The position numbers and the translations under genes were made by a program. The notes under the pieces are model-generated. The model was not told where the DNA came from. It made no database searches and worked only from the letters and a program-made list of their open reading frames with translations. 64,000 bases of DNA from Maratus speciosus (taxonomy: Eukaryota > Arthropoda > Arachnida > Araneae > Salticidae). This document shows positions 36,110 through 48,700 of the stretch, one piece after another (within the stretch, counting starts at the first letter, position 1; each line of letters starts with the position of its first letter). The stretch is from assembly GCA_963932465.1 (NCBI GenBank), contig OZ010788.1, positions 201,812,559 to 201,876,558 of the forward strand. The letters are read 5' to 3'.

Positions 36110-36430
36110 CCTATTAGGATTAAACTTGAAAAGTGTTTCAAAAAAGTTTTTTTGCCACACAATTGCATAAGTTAAAATAAATAAATAAAAATAAATCATC
36201 TCTGATAAAATAGTAAAATTAGATATTATTAAAGCTGATTTTAAAATGATAATAAATAACACTCCTCAAACTTGAAACCTATTTTAGTAGCAGAATCGAA
36301 ATAAAAATTGCGATATTAGTTGTGAAAATTCGATAAATCTGAGCTGTCCTGTAATACAGGAAAATGGTAAAATATAAGTTTAAAACACTACGAAATTCTA
36401 AAATTAATTTTCCAGTTTTTTCTCATTGAG
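36110..36430. other. Unassigned stretch next to the host exon (putative intron 1)
   Basis: AT-rich with no repeat ends. On the minus strand it lies just downstream of the splice donor of the exon at 36477-36593, so it is most simply intron. Confidence 0.5.
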
Positions 36431-36476
36431 AGTTAATAAAATATGAAATTCAATGATTAAAAATCTCATCTCTTAC

Positions 36477-36593
36477 CTTTTTCAATTCCCTCTCGATTTC
36501 CAAACATCGTTTCACAACTAGATTTACGGAAGTATCCTTCATATTTCGGAGGGAAGGATTAACAGTTGCGGGAGTTAGGACCTTCTTCGCCAT
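36477..36593 (-). CDS. First coding exon of an alanine-aminotransferase-like gene
   Basis: The ATG at 36593 (context TACCATGG) opens 39 codons, from MAKKVLTPATVNPSLRN to LEIERELKK. The reading frame then meets AAG|GTAAGA, a near-consensus GT donor at 36476, in phase 0. The peptide aligns without gaps to the N-terminal region of cytosolic alanine aminotransferase (KVLT...NP..R......V.R..E.E.EL), the PLP enzyme that interconverts alanine and 2-oxoglutarate with pyruvate and glutamate. The usual YAVRGP motif is replaced by DTSVNL, so this may be a diverged paralogue. I could not find the next exon, expected to the left. It is the only host exon I can support. Confidence 0.65.
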
Positions 36594-36730
36594 GGTACTA
36601 CCTGCCCGATCTTTCTGGATCAGCAGAAACGGTTTTCTGCTTCATGAATGAAAAATTTACGCCCACGTCGAGAGGGTGCCAGAAGAAAAACCGCCAGGAA
36701 TGCCCGCCAAGACAAAGATGTATTTTTTTT
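36594..36730 (-). promoter_or_regulatory. Putative 5' UTR and promoter of the host gene
   Basis: This is a short GC-richer segment immediately upstream (minus strand) of the ATG, with 'tcttggcgggcattcctgg' and 'gacgtgggcg'. It is bounded by an A/T-rich tract and then poly-A at 36763-36783. No TATA box was fixed with confidence; the role is inferred from position. Confidence 0.4.
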
Positions 36731-36949
36731 TCTTATTTAAATTAAGATAATGTTAGAGAGCCAAAAAAAAAAAAAAAAAAAAAACCGCAAGATATTAGTA
36801 CCATGCATAGTTGCACCCAATATGATCATATCGATTGGACATTGCTCAGAAAATTACCAACCGGCAACAATATTGAGATTTAGAAATATTCCAATTGTTT
36901 ATAATACTTTTTTTTATTATTCAAAATCTATCAATATTAATGAAAATAC

Positions 36950-37325
36950 GCACAACTCAAGGGCGGATCTGGAGCGTCCTCAAGGGGGGGGGGGGGGGGA
37001 GATTTTAGAAACTTGGAAACTCCAATCTGATGCGTGGGTCGGGGCTAATTTTTTTCACTGCGGGTCGTGTTACTTCTATTTTTTGCTGCGGGTCGGGTTT
37101 GGGTCCGGTTAACTTATACTTTTTTGCTGCGGGTCGCGTTTGGGTCCGGTTGACTTCTACTTTTCTACTGCGGGTCGGGTTGATTTCTACTTTTTAGCTG
37201 CGCCTAGCGCGTTGGGTTTGGGGCAGATTGACATACATTATTTCGGATTTGGGTCAGTTTCGGATTGGGTTTTGACTCTTGCGAGAAGGGTTCGGGCCGA
37301 TCCTAATTTTGAAAAGAAAGTCTAA
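36950..37325 (+). repeat. GC-rich element fragment with ~48-bp minisatellite
   Basis: It opens 'agggcggatctggagcg' and a G tract, a wording related to the 'ggcggatctgaggga' end at 42350-42385. From 37053 to 37200 the unit 'gctgcgggtcgggtttgggt' plus 'ccggttgacttctactttt' repeats about four times with changes. The frame through it is a repeat artefact. Confidence 0.55.
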
Positions 37326-37499
37326 ATATTTTTTAAGATAAAAACTACATACAGTAAAAGCTCCTTAAACCCCAAACAATTATTTAATAATACTTTTAAT
37401 CTTCAGGATTATGTAAGAAATACTAATTTGTGGACTGCTTGTCTCTTTATATCTAAGATCAGTTATGATTCAGTAAAGAAAGCTTTGAAACTTATTAAA

Positions 37500-37760
37500 A
37501 AACACACCGGGTGTCCTAAAATGGACTGACTGATTTTAAAATTCAGTAATTTGCAAATGGTGACAGTAATTTAAAAAAATCTTGCAGGAGGACTATGTAA
37601 AATGTCAAGAGATTTTTCACTGCAGTTCCTCATTTAACTTTACAATAGCAGCGATAGATGGCGCTGCAAACAACAGTCGTTAAATCGGGCGCTGATTTAG
37701 CGCCTATTGCTTGCAGCGCCATCTGTCATTGCAGTTTTAAACTAAAATTAAGAATCGCAC
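37500..37760 (+). repeat. 'GGGTGTCCTAAAATGG' repeat
   Basis: 37504-37620 matches the reverse complement of 41334-41450 and 46490-46612 (CCGGGTGTCCTAAAATGG, then 'gcaaatg.tgacag'). The right half contains an inverted pair 'agatggcgctgcaa'/'ttgcagcgccatct' around the palindrome GCGCTGATTTAGCGC. Confidence 0.6.
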
Positions 37761-37924
37761 TAAGAAAAACTCCTCATCAGGGGTGATTCTCGGTAAAAAA
37801 GAAAAAAAAAGGGGGGGGGACCAGGTCGGGTTAGTTGTTTTCGATTAAAGATCGATTTCAGGTTGAGTGTAGATTCCTGCAAGTTCGGTTGCTTCAAAAG
37901 TTAGTTCAGTATATTATTTCATAT

Positions 37925-38396
37925 TATATTCCACGACTCTTTGACGAAATTCGCATGTTTTCGCAGCCCTTTGACAAAATTCGCGTTTTCCCGTAGCAGT
38001 TTGATGAAATTCGCATTTCTTCCGCAACCCTTTGACGAAATTAGTGTAATTTTGTAGCCCTTTGATAAAATTCGTATTTTTTTTGCGCGACCCTTTGACA
38101 AAATTCGCGTTTTTTCCACGATCCTTTGACGAAAATATCGTTTTTTCAGCGATCATTTGAAGAAATTCACGTCTTTAAAACGCTTATTTGAAGAAATTCG
38201 CTTTTTTCCTCGAATCTTTGAAGAAATTCGGTTTTCTCAGCGATCCCTTGACGAAATGGGAGTTTTTTTCGCGACTCTTAGACGAAATTAGTGTTTCCTT
38301 CGCGACCCTTTGGTGTAATTCGCGTTTCTTTCGCGATTCTTTAATAACATTTGAATTTTTTCGCGATCCTCTGACGTAATTCGCGGTTTTCTTTTT
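37925..38396. repeat. ~33-bp minisatellite, first block
   Basis: About 14 units of 'ttcgcgaccctttgacgaaa' plus 'ttcgcgtttttt' with substitutions. Because 33 is divisible by three, long minus-strand frames with an 11-residue period (NANFVKGSRKK type) arise. No start context or splice sites support translation. Confidence 0.85.
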
Positions 38397-39026
38397 TTTT
38401 TTTAACCATTTGGAAAAATCGTTATTGTTCTCGTCAGGATGGGAAATCAAAAGCATATCTGAAGGTTTTTATTGGTTTAATCCGCATTTTATTCGTTTTC
38501 TGATTGGTCTATACAGTAATCTGTATTTCCCTTTACTTTCAACAGAGATGGATACCTTCTGTTGCCACTATGACAAAAAAGTAATAAAAACTACAAAAAA
38601 AAAAAAATTAATAACTCAAACAAATTGAGATACAGCTTTCAAACAAATTGCATTTAAAAGTACATTTTTTTTCTCTATACGACGGTGTAAAAAGTAATAT
38701 TGTGGGATGTCAAGAAGTTTAAGAATGAAATTTCATTTAAAATGGGTTCCAGATTTCCAAGAAATCTGACGATGGAAAAGCCTTTTCCCGAACAACCAAT
38801 GAAATGCTTGGTAATACAGAAGTTTCAGGTGGATAATACGCACGAGTCGCAGGCGATTTTTGTCGCTTGGAATTTTTACGTGTAATAACACTATTAATGT
38901 TTAATTCATGGCGTACGTAATGTATGATCAACTCCGTGCGATTTTTTATGTCTTAAATTTTAGTCTTCGAAAAAATCATTTTCCAAATAGTCGTTGTAAT
39001 TTGATAAATTGCTTTTTTTTTTTTTT
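38397..39026 (+). repeat. Insert in minisatellite, contains repeat Y copy 2
   Basis: 38512-38725 matches 10336-10560. The insert separates two blocks of the same minisatellite, so it probably arrived after the array formed. Ends are not resolved. Confidence 0.6.
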
Positions 39027-39235
39027 TTAATACAAAATTCGTGTTTTTCCGGGATTTTTTGAAGAAATTCGCGTTTTCCGTGATCATTTGAAGAATTTCG
39101 CGTTTTTTCCGTGACCCTTTGACCAAATTCCCGTTTTCCCCGCGATTCGTTGGCGAAATTGAAGTTATTTTCTGCGAATGATTGACGCAATAGATTTTTT
39201 ATGGCGACCATTTGTCAAAATTCGCCATTGTTTTT
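39027..39235. repeat. ~33-bp minisatellite, second block
   Basis: Six or so more units of the array at 37925-38396 ('tttgaagaaattcgcgtttt' and similar). Confidence 0.75.
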
Positions 39236-39332
39236 ATGTCCAAATCTTCGGATTTATGAATTTTTTAAATTTTCGGAACCGAATGCCTTAACCCTTTTGC
39301 TGTGTATATATCTATATCTATACCTATATATA

Positions 39333-41068
39333 TTAAACAAAAACATAATTTGAAGAACAAATTAAAAAAAAAAAAAAATCTATTTCCTACATTGTTTAAG
39401 CTCCAGAAGGGACAGATATTAAGTTATTTCATTCCATTAGTTCTACATTTAATGTTAAATTTTTGTAACAAATTTGTTAAGCCAATTGAAGATTAAAAAA
39501 TAAAAATAAAATTAATAAAATATGATACTTAAAACACCCTAAAAAATTAGATTCCGTTCAAATGAAATCGAAATAAGTCTTAGACTTCTTCCATTTTTAA
39601 TTGAAAATATTTGTATTGCAGATTTTGTATTATGTTTATGAGAATTGTGCATAAAATGATAAGATGCATGCAAAATACAAAACTTAAAAAAAAGTCTAAG
39701 ATTTATTTCGATTTCATTTGAACGGAATCTAATTTTTTAGGGTGTTTAAGTATCATATTGTACGAATTTTATTCTTATTTCGTAATCTTCAATTGGCTTA
39801 ACTAATTTGTTACAAAAATTTAACACTAAATGTAGAACTAATGGAATGAAATATCTTAATATCTGTCCCTTCTCGGGCTTAAACAATGTAGGAAATAAAT
39901 TTTGTTTTTTTAATTTGTACTTCAAATTATGTTTTTGTTTAATATGTCAAGTTTTTTTAATAACTACTGCACTCAGACGAACGCATTTCAAAATTAGTAG
40001 AGAGTATCATCATCAGGCTTTGATGTATGCGGTATTGCATCACAATGTGGGATGCAGTTTACCAATGTGTAATTCAAAGTGTTTCACCACTATAATAATG
40101 CAGGTTGCAGTAGTTTGGACAAAAACTTCCAATCTGAACGTAAAAAATCTATAATCAAAACATAAAAAATTAACTTCACTTAAATTTAGATACCCTATTT
40201 CCCACTCAGGAATGCTATGAATGTAAATGTAAATTGTGTTGAATCCTTACTGCTAATATTTAACAATATTATAGCTGTGATACAATAAAAAATAAAAGAT
40301 TTACTTAAATTTTTAAACTTTATTATCTCCAAAGGGGTGATGTAAACACATCAGAAAATTATTACCTAAATTTAATTTGGTGTATAAATAGTTCTCATCT
40401 CAGAAAAAAAATACATTTTAAAATTTAAGTTATGTAATTCTCCACTAAGTTCGCTACCTGCGTAAAAATAGCTATCCATTAGAAACTTTTTACTAAAATA
40501 TAAACTTGACCAAAGCAAAAACTTATCCTGAAAATATTCTTTTTGTTTCCACTATGACGCCATATTCATCTTTTTAATTTTTGAAAAAAAAGAAAAAAAA
40601 AAAAACTAACTCAATTTAATATTTCACGTGAAAATATTTCAACTAAAAAGAAATAAGTTACGGCTTTTCAAAATTTTGCAACAATGGAGTAAAAATGTTA
40701 CATTTTCTATGAAAAATGTCCGTTGATTTTCAATGAAAAAAGCGAAAATTGGAATTATTAAGAAAAATATTTGAATAATGTAAAAAAAAAAAAAATGACC
40801 CATGTTTCTGTCTGGGTTATGATTCACCCATATGCAAAACCATTTTACCATTCGTTTTGACCCTGACGTCAGGCAAACGTTTTTACACTTTAAATTTATA
40901 ATATCATTAGAATTAGTAAAGAATAAAAAATGAGTGGCATCAGGGACAAAAAGGTGGGAAGAAAAAATTAAAAAGTTATGATCTCCATAGGCTTTTCCAT
41001 GTTAAATTAACATTGAGAAGTGACACTGGAAATAAATAAGTATTGCGCTGCCGCGCAATACTTAAATA
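39333..41068 (+). repeat. 1.73-kb inverted repeat, right copy
   Basis: Reverse complement of 31988-33713, with the foldback segment at 39341-39938 and the GC-rich end TATTGCGCTGCCGCGCAATA at 41041-41060. The tandem duplication starts inside it at 40614, so its last 455 bp appear a third time at 45784-46238. Confidence 0.85.
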
Positions 41069-41540
41069 TAGATAGATATATATTATAAATATAAGTTCAA
41101 AAATTGCACATTTAGTTTATTACAGATTTCAAATCTGCATATATTTTAGAGTTCAAATATGTCCGAAATCTTTGTGAAAGAGTTTCTCTTTTAAATAGAA
41201 TTAGATCATAAAGAAAAGATTTGCTGCGGAAATTGCGGGGTGCGCAAATTTTGCCACTTTTACGTTGGCCGTGGAAATTGCGGGATGCGCAGCGAGAGGA
41301 TTAAATTTTCGGAAAATTCGGAACAGATTCACCCCTGCTCCTGACATCTTACATAACCCTGCTTCAAGTATTTTTTTTAAATAGCTGTCGACATTTGCAA
41401 GTTATTGAATTGTATTTAAAATAAGCCAGTCCATTTTAGGACACCCGGTATATTCAGTAGCTATGGGATGATGGCTGGAAAGAAGCATTAAAAAAAAAAA
41501 AAAAAAAAAAAAAAATTAAAACTGGTTTCGATATGTCAGT

Positions 41541-42385
41541 TAGAGATTTACCCGGGCTGAAATTCCCAAGCCCAAGGTTAGGTCCAACTCAAACACAAAA
41601 AATATATATATTGGCCCGGCCCGGTATAAAAGCTAAAAAATCGACCCCAGCCTAAGCCTGCATTTTGCAATTAAAATTATTCAAAAAGCACACTTACTTA
41701 TGCTCATATTTTATTTTAGATTATGTTCGGAAAAAAATGAATACTGAAAAACATTAATATTAATGACTATTTAGGCAATTATGTTTATAAACGCTACATA
41801 AAAATCAATACTTAGACACATTCAAATGAAAATCTAATAAGAAAATCAGTTTAGAATGAAAGAAACGGGTGATAAAAGAAAATTACAATTTGAAAACACT
41901 ACAATGAAAAAAGTAGATTTTTAAAAATTCATTTTTGTAACTTATCACATCAAATTAAATTTTTAAAGATTTCGCTAAACAACTGCACAACATAAATATA
42001 ATTTTTACGAATAACAAATTAGTAAAATGCCAGACCAACTTGGGCTCGGAGAGAAGAATTTAGAGAAGTGCACGGCTCCTGGATCAATACTGCTTATCAT
42101 ACGGGCGGAAACGGGCCGAACGTTTAGTTTTATTATGGGCAGAGCCCAGACCTGGAAATTTTCGCCAGTGCAGACCTCTAGGAAGAATGAAGTCCAGGCC
42201 AGGCTCGACCTGGAAGGAAAAAAAGTCTGCCTCGACCCGAATTTGCAGAAAAATTTAAGATCAGGGCACGGCCCGGCTCTAAAAGAGAGAATTTATTCAG
42301 GCAGAGTCTCGTGGTTTAAAATGGCGCGACACGACCGGTTGGGGGGGGGGGGGCGATCGCCCCCTCCCTCAGATCCGCCATTGGC
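41541..42385. mobile_element. hAT-2-related GC-rich fragment (copy in tandem unit 1)
   Basis: The left 'tagagatttacccgggctg' and the word 'gtgcagacctcta' at 42169-42181 resemble the termini of hAT-2, and GCCCGGCCCG words recur. No 8-bp duplication was found. A G tract and 'cagatccgccattgg' close the segment. The 132-codon frame over it is compositional. The duplicated copy is at about 46705-47550. Confidence 0.45.
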
Positions 42386-43995
42386 ACAACTCAAACCAGC
42401 CTGCGCAGTTTTTCTCCAACAATAGTGGAAGATACGACACTCCTAAATAGCGGTTGGTAACTTTCTATTAAGGTTCTGTTATACCAGTTAAATATTTAGA
42501 AAAAGATAGAAGAGTGCTTAAATAGAAGTTTCACAACAGCATTAAATGAACAGAATAACAGTTTATGACGTTATCTCTATCAGGTACTATGTATAGTTGC
42601 ATTGCCACCTAGAGTAGCAAGCCTTTTGGCTGCAAGAGCAAATTCCAGTGACGTCAAGCTTAGTAGGCGAGAAAAAAAATTCTTAGCAGTAGCAGGTGGG
42701 GAACACTCCGTGACTCTAGGTAGCAATGGCTGTGTGAGTTGTTTATAAGCGCTGTTTTGGACATTTTATACTTTTTAAAAAGGATTATTCAACAATTTAA
42801 ATGAGATGAGTGTTTTATTTTGATAAATCTTAATTTTGTGATGCATTTAGTTATTTGTATTACAGTCGAACCTCTATTTAACGAAGTCGCTAAATCCCGG
42901 AAAAAAGTTCGTTATATGGAAAATTCGTTAAATAGAGATTCACCTTTTAAAATACTTTAAACTAACATAAAATAGATTTTAAATTCATAAACACTAAATA
43001 TTTTTACTAAAAGTAATTAATCACATTTTTTTAATAAATTATATCGATTTGTTTTATTTTACCCACCAATATCCATCATCAGTTCATTTTTTCTATGTGT
43101 TTAAATCTTTGAAATCTGCAAAGAAAACAAAACATTGTCCGGGAATACACTGTATTTTCTGTTTAAAGTAAATAGTCATACATTAAAATTAACGAATTTT
43201 AATGACATTATCATTATTTATTATTATTATAACAAATAATTTTTACCATACATTAACATATGCGTCCTTAAATTTAATTTCTGAAAAACTCTGTTAATTT
43301 TGCCTGAGTTTTTTTATTTAAAAAAGTGCTTTCTCTCATAATACGTCTCGCATTTTTGCAATGCACCAAAAACCCCTTCATGCGTTTTTTCTTCTTACTA
43401 TAATCCTCGTCGGATTGTTTCAAATGATTTTAGCATTTCATCATACGAAGTTTTGTTAATTCCTGCATAATTTTCATTTCCATCATCATCATATTCGTCT
43501 TCATCGCAATTCATTGCTGTATTGTTTTTGTTTTTCACACTGTCGAAAATATCCAATTCGGATAGTGTTTCCGAGGTCTCAATTTCAGAATTAAGTGAAA
43601 TACAATCTTCAATCAGAACATCATGGTTAATTTCTTCTTTTTTTCTCATCTGCATCCACATTTTCTCTAAGGGATCTACTTTACTCTAAGGGATTATCGT
43701 CTTCGTTCTCCGTACTTACCGAATTCTCACTAAGTAAGTAAGTAAGCACCCACCCTGGGAACCCGCTTTTGGCTTATGGTTGGGTGTAACACCCAAGCCC
43801 AGGGCAGGGAAAAGTTTTACTACCTGCGGAACCCTTTGAAAACAAATAAGTTTTAAGATTAATTATAACTATTCTAAATATTGTTATGTACAAACGAGGG
43901 TTTACATCCAGATTCAAAAAGTAAACTTTTTAAAGTTAAGTGTTCATATAAGTTCATGTATAAGTTCATACACCTTGTAGTTATAACTAGTCCCA

Positions 43996-44334
43996 TCAAA
44001 ACCAGCCACCACCACCAAGGCCACTAGTGCCTGGACTGGAAATGTCATTCCTGTATTTAATCTGATTCATAAAGGTGGGGCATTGTGTTGAGTTCGCTGT
44101 GTGTTTATAATAATTTGGTAAGTTTATACAATTTGCACAGTTTCTGAGATCCTGTTTGTTTATATTCGTGCAACTAGTGGTTTGATGACCCATCGCACAG
44201 AATGCGCATATTGAATTTCTCCTGCAGTTACTTTCGGAGTGTCCGTACAATTGACAGTTCGCACACCTGATGATTGGCCTGTAAGGATGAATCCTGCAGT
44301 TTCGTAATCCCACATTTATAAGTTCCATGCTCAA
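43996..44334 (-). pseudogene. Duplicate LINE zinc-knuckle segment
   Basis: The protein is identical to that of 49159-49497 (112 codons) and has the same three zinc knuckles. Part of tandem copy 1; no independent gene is implied. Confidence 0.85.
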
Positions 44335-45155
44335 AAGTGTGTCTGAAGTTGTCTTGTCTACCTCGAGGAGCAGTTGATAATATCTTGACGAAATTTTTTG
44401 TATTACTTTTTGAATCTGGATGTATGAACTTTTCTTTATGTTTGGATGTTGCTTTATTTGATTTATAAGATATTCTCCCTGTGTATCTTTTGGAATACCT
44501 ATAATGATAATTCTTTTAGTGTTATGTTTTCTGTATTGTATTTCCGTGATACTTTTTATATCTTCTATTTTTTCTATATGTTGATATATTTCTAGTAACT
44601 GCGATTCTTGTTGGGTTTTATAATTATAGCTTTTCTGTTTTTAGATGTTCTGCTATAGAATAATGGCAAATGTTCTACTTGCAATAATTTTGCAGTAATT
44701 ATTTCTTGGATTTCTGATATTTTTTATCCTTCAAGACCCTTTATGAGAATTGCTGCTTCTGTATAATTGTCCTGTTCCCTTATGGAATTATCTGTTGTTA
44801 TTTCTTCTCTATAGCTATTGGTTATTTTTAATGTTGTTTCTTCTAACAGTTTTTCCAATCTATAAAGCTTTTCTTCAATCCGTGTAAGTTCTGTTTCTTT
44901 TGTTAGGCTTATACTATGCTGCTCCTCCTGGGAGTAATATTCACTTTTTGTATCCTGTATTTCCCCGAGTTCCGAGGTTACATCATTCTTGTCTTCTCGC
45001 AGATGTGTCTCATTACTAACTTGCTCGTTTACTTTGTCTTCTTTTGAGTTTTTGGTTGTTTGAGTATATTTTTCTTTAATTTTTGGATGGTTTGTTATTG
45101 TTTCTTTATTATGAAGCTGCTTCTTATTAGTCTTATTTTTTTGTAGTTGTTGTAA

Positions 45156-45783
45156 TTATTTGTGTAGATTGTCAATTTTTGTAGATTTATTTGTTATTTC
45201 ATTCTGTTTTTCTGTTAATTTTTCTTCTAATTTAATTAGTTTTTCTAGTATTATAGAGTTAGTTTCTTTTTCTTTTTCATATCTATCTTGCAGTACATTC
45301 ATTTTTTCTTCCAATTCTTGTTGTTTAATCTTTTCTTCATTAAGTATTTCTTCTTTTTCAGTTAACATGAGCTTGTAAGCATTTATTTCATTTTGCTTTT
45401 CCCTTATTATTTTTTCTAGTAATATTTTCTCATTATTTGCATAGGTTATTTTATCTTCCAAGTTAACCGACTGATTATTTTTACCATTTATTATGCACAT
45501 CCGCTCGTCAAAATCACTTTTCTCTTCTTCTTCAAGGAATTTGTTTTCTTTATCTACGGTCTCGCAGTCAGTATCCCCTTCACTCGAGGAAAGATATCTT
45601 TCATCTGTATTAGGTTCTTCATCTGACCCTTCAACTTTTTCTTCGTCAGACTCCGATGAGCTGTAATGCCCGTATTGCTGAAAGTCTCTCTCAAATTCAT
45701 CCTCACTAAGACTGTCATCTTGTTTAAGACGGATAAAGTTGCCTGTTTCTATTCTTTCTTTTATTTCATGATATGCAACAATC
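45156..45783 (-). pseudogene. Truncated duplicate of LINE ORF1
   Basis: Same coiled-coil region as 50319-50947 with a few substitutions (for example LMLTEK against HMLTEK). It lacks the N-terminal 181 codons because the duplication breakpoint cuts at 45783. The apparent first methionine comes from the breakpoint and is not a native start. Confidence 0.88.
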
Positions 45784-48700
45784 ATTTAATATTTCACGTG
45801 AAAATATTTCAACTAAAAAGAAATAAGTTACGGCTTTTCAAAATTTTGCAACAATGGAGTAAAAATGTTACATTTTCTATGAAAAATGTCCGTTGATTTT
45901 CAATGAAAAAAGCGAAAATTGGAATTATTAAGAAAAATATTTGAATAATGTAAAAAAAAAAAAATGACCCATGTTTCTGTCTGGGTTATGATTCACCCAT
46001 ATGCAAAACCATTTTACCATTCGTTTTGACCCTGACGTCAGGCAAACGTTTTTACACTTTAAATTTATAATATCATTAGAATTAGTAAAGAATAAAAAAT
46101 GAGTGGCATCAGGGACAAAAAGGTGGGAAGAAAAAATTAAAAAGTTATGATCTCCATAGGCTTTTCCATGTTAAATTAACATTGAGAAGTGACACTGGAA
46201 ATAAATAAGTATTGCGCTGCCGCGCAATACTTAAATATAGATAGATATATATTATAAATATAAGTTCAAAAATTGCACATTTAGTTTATTACAGATTTCA
46301 AATCTGCATATATTTTAGAGTTCAAATATGTCCGAAATCTTTGTGAAAGAGTTTCTCTTTTAAATAGAATTAGATCATAAAGAAAAGATTTGCTGCGGAA
46401 ATTGCGGGGTGCGCAAATTTTGCCACTTTTACGTTGGCCGTGGAAATTGCGGGATGCGCAGCAAGAGGATTAAATTTTCGGAAAATTCGGAACAGATTCA
46501 CCCCTGCTCCTGACATCTTACATAACCCTGCTTCAAGTATTTTTTTTAAATAGCTGTCGACATTTGCAAGTTATTGAATTGTATTTAAAATAAGCCAGTC
46601 CATTTTAGGACACCCGGTATATTCAGTAGCTATGGGATGATGGCTGAAAAGAAGCATTAAAAAAAAAAAAAAAAAAAAAAATTAAAACTGGCTTCGATAT
46701 GTCAGTTAGAGATTTACCCGGGCTGAAATTCCCAAGCCCAAGGTTAGGTCCAACTCAAACATAAAATATATATATATTGGCCCGGCCCGGTATAAAAGCT
46801 AAAAAATCGACCCCAGCCTAAGCCTGCATTTTGCAATTAAAATTATTCAAAAAGCACACTTACTTATGCTCATATTTTATTTTAGATTATGTTCGGAAAA
46901 AAATGAATACTGAAAAACATTAATATTAATGACTATTTAGGCAATTATGTTTATAAACGCTACATAAAAATCAATACTTAGACACATTCAAATGAAAATC
47001 TAATAAGAAAATCAGTTTAGAATGAAAGAAACTGGTGATAAAAGAAAATCACAATTTGAAAACACTACAATGAAAAAAGTAGATTTTTAAAAATTCATTT
47101 TTGTAACTTATCACATCAAATTAAATTTTTAAAGATTTCGCTAAACAACTGCACAACATAAATATAATTTTTACGAATAACAAATTAGTAAAATGCCAGA
47201 CCAACTTGGGCTCGGAGAGAAGAATTTAGAGAAGTGCACGGCTCCTGGATCAATACTGCTTATCATACGGGCGGAAACGGGCCGAACGTTTAGTTTTATT
47301 ATGGGCAGAGCCCAGACCTGGAAATTTTCGCCAGTGCAGACCTCTAGGAAGAATGAAGTCCAGGCCAGGCTCGACCTGGAAGGAAAAAAAGTCTGCCTCG
47401 ACCCGAATTTGCAGAAAAATTTAAGATCAGGGCACGGCCCGGCTCTAAAAGAGAGAATTTATTCAGGCAGAGTCTCGTGGTTTAAAATGGCGCGACACGA
47501 CCGGTTGGGGGGGGGGCGATCGCCCCCTCCCTCAGATCCGCCATTGGCACAACTCAAACCAGCCTGCGCAGTTTTTCTCCAACAATAGTGGAAGATACGA
47601 CACTCCTAAATAGCGGTTGGTAACTTTCTATTAAGGTTCTGTTATACCAGTTAAATATTTAGAAAAAGATAGAAGAGTGCTTAAATAGAAGTTTCACAAC
47701 AGCATTAAATGAACAGAATAACAGTTTATGACGTTATCTCTATCAGGTACTATGTATAGTTGCATTGCCACCTAGAGTAGCAAGCCTTTTGGCTGCAAGA
47801 GCAAATTCCAGTGACGTCAAGCTTAGTAGGTGAGAAAAAAAATTCTTAGCAGTAGCAGGTGGGGAACACTTCGTGACTCTAGGTAGCAATGGCTGTGTGA
47901 GTTGTTTATAAGCGCTGTTTTGGACATTTTATACTTTTTAAAAAGGATTATTCAACAATTTAAATGAGATGAGTGTTTTATTTTGATAAATCTTAATTTT
48001 GTGATGCATTTAGTTATTTGTATTACAGTCGAACCTCTATTTAACGAAGTCGCTAAATCCCGGAAAAAAGTTCGTTATATGGAAAATTCGTTAAATAGAG
48101 ATTCACCTTTTAAAATACTTTAAACTAACATAAAATAGATTTTAAATTCATAAACACTAAATATTTTTGCTAAAAGTAATTAATCACATTTTTTTAATAA
48201 ATTATATCGATTTGTTTTATTTTACCCACCAATATCCATCATCAGTTCATTTTTTCTATGTGTTTAAATCTTTGAAATCTGCAAAGAAAACAAAACATTG
48301 TCCGGGAATACACTGTATTTTCTGTTTAAAGTAAATAGTCATACATTAAAATTAACGAATTTTAATGACATTATCATTATTTATTATTATTATAACAAAT
48401 AATTTTTACCATACATTAACATATGCGTCCTTAAATTTAATTTCTGAAAAACTCTGTTAATTTTGCCTGAGTTTTTTTATTTAAAAAAGTGCTTTCTCTC
48501 ATAATACGTCTCGCATCTTTGCAATGCACCAAAAACCCCTTCATGCGTTTTTTCTTCTTACTATAATCCTCGTCGGATTGTTTCAAATGATTTTAGCATT
48601 TCATCATACGAAGTTTTGTTAATTCCTGCATAATTTTCATTTCCATCATCATCATATTCGTCTTCATCGCAATTCATTGCTGTATTGTTTTTGTTTTTCA

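Larger units (their letters stand above)
40614..45783. repeat. 5.17-kb tandem duplication, copy 1
   Basis: It matches copy 2 (45784-50947) with rare substitutions and homopolymer-length changes (for example the A run at ~41490 and the G run at ~42340). It holds the end of the 1.73-kb repeat, a hAT-like GC-rich fragment, the left end of the Tigger element (from 42863) and the 3' part of the LINE (43732-45783). The junction at 45783/45784 cuts the LINE ORF1. Confidence 0.93.
42863..45783 (-). mobile_element. Duplicated left part of Tigger element with truncated LINE
   Basis: The terminal repeat CAGTCGAACCTCTATTTAAC follows TA at 42861-42862. The transposase C-terminus is at 43398-43661, the LINE 3' end at 43732, zinc-knuckle frame at 43996-44334 and a 5'-truncated ORF1 at 45156-45783. 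The right Tigger end is missing because the duplication stops at 45783. Confidence 0.85.

Noticed and set aside
37925..39235. CRISPR-like regular repeats
   Set aside because: There are no unique spacers between units; the array is a head-to-tail minisatellite in a eukaryotic genome, and no cas genes are present.
40639..40851. 70-codon frame recurring in both tandem units
   Set aside because: It is inside the 1.73-kb repeat; the inverted copy near 32.3 kb does not keep the frame.
42027..42425. 132-codon frame, repeated at 47193-47588
   Set aside because: Its conservation is explained by the tandem DNA duplication. It overlaps a GC-rich hAT-like fragment and a G tract, and its composition shows no domain.
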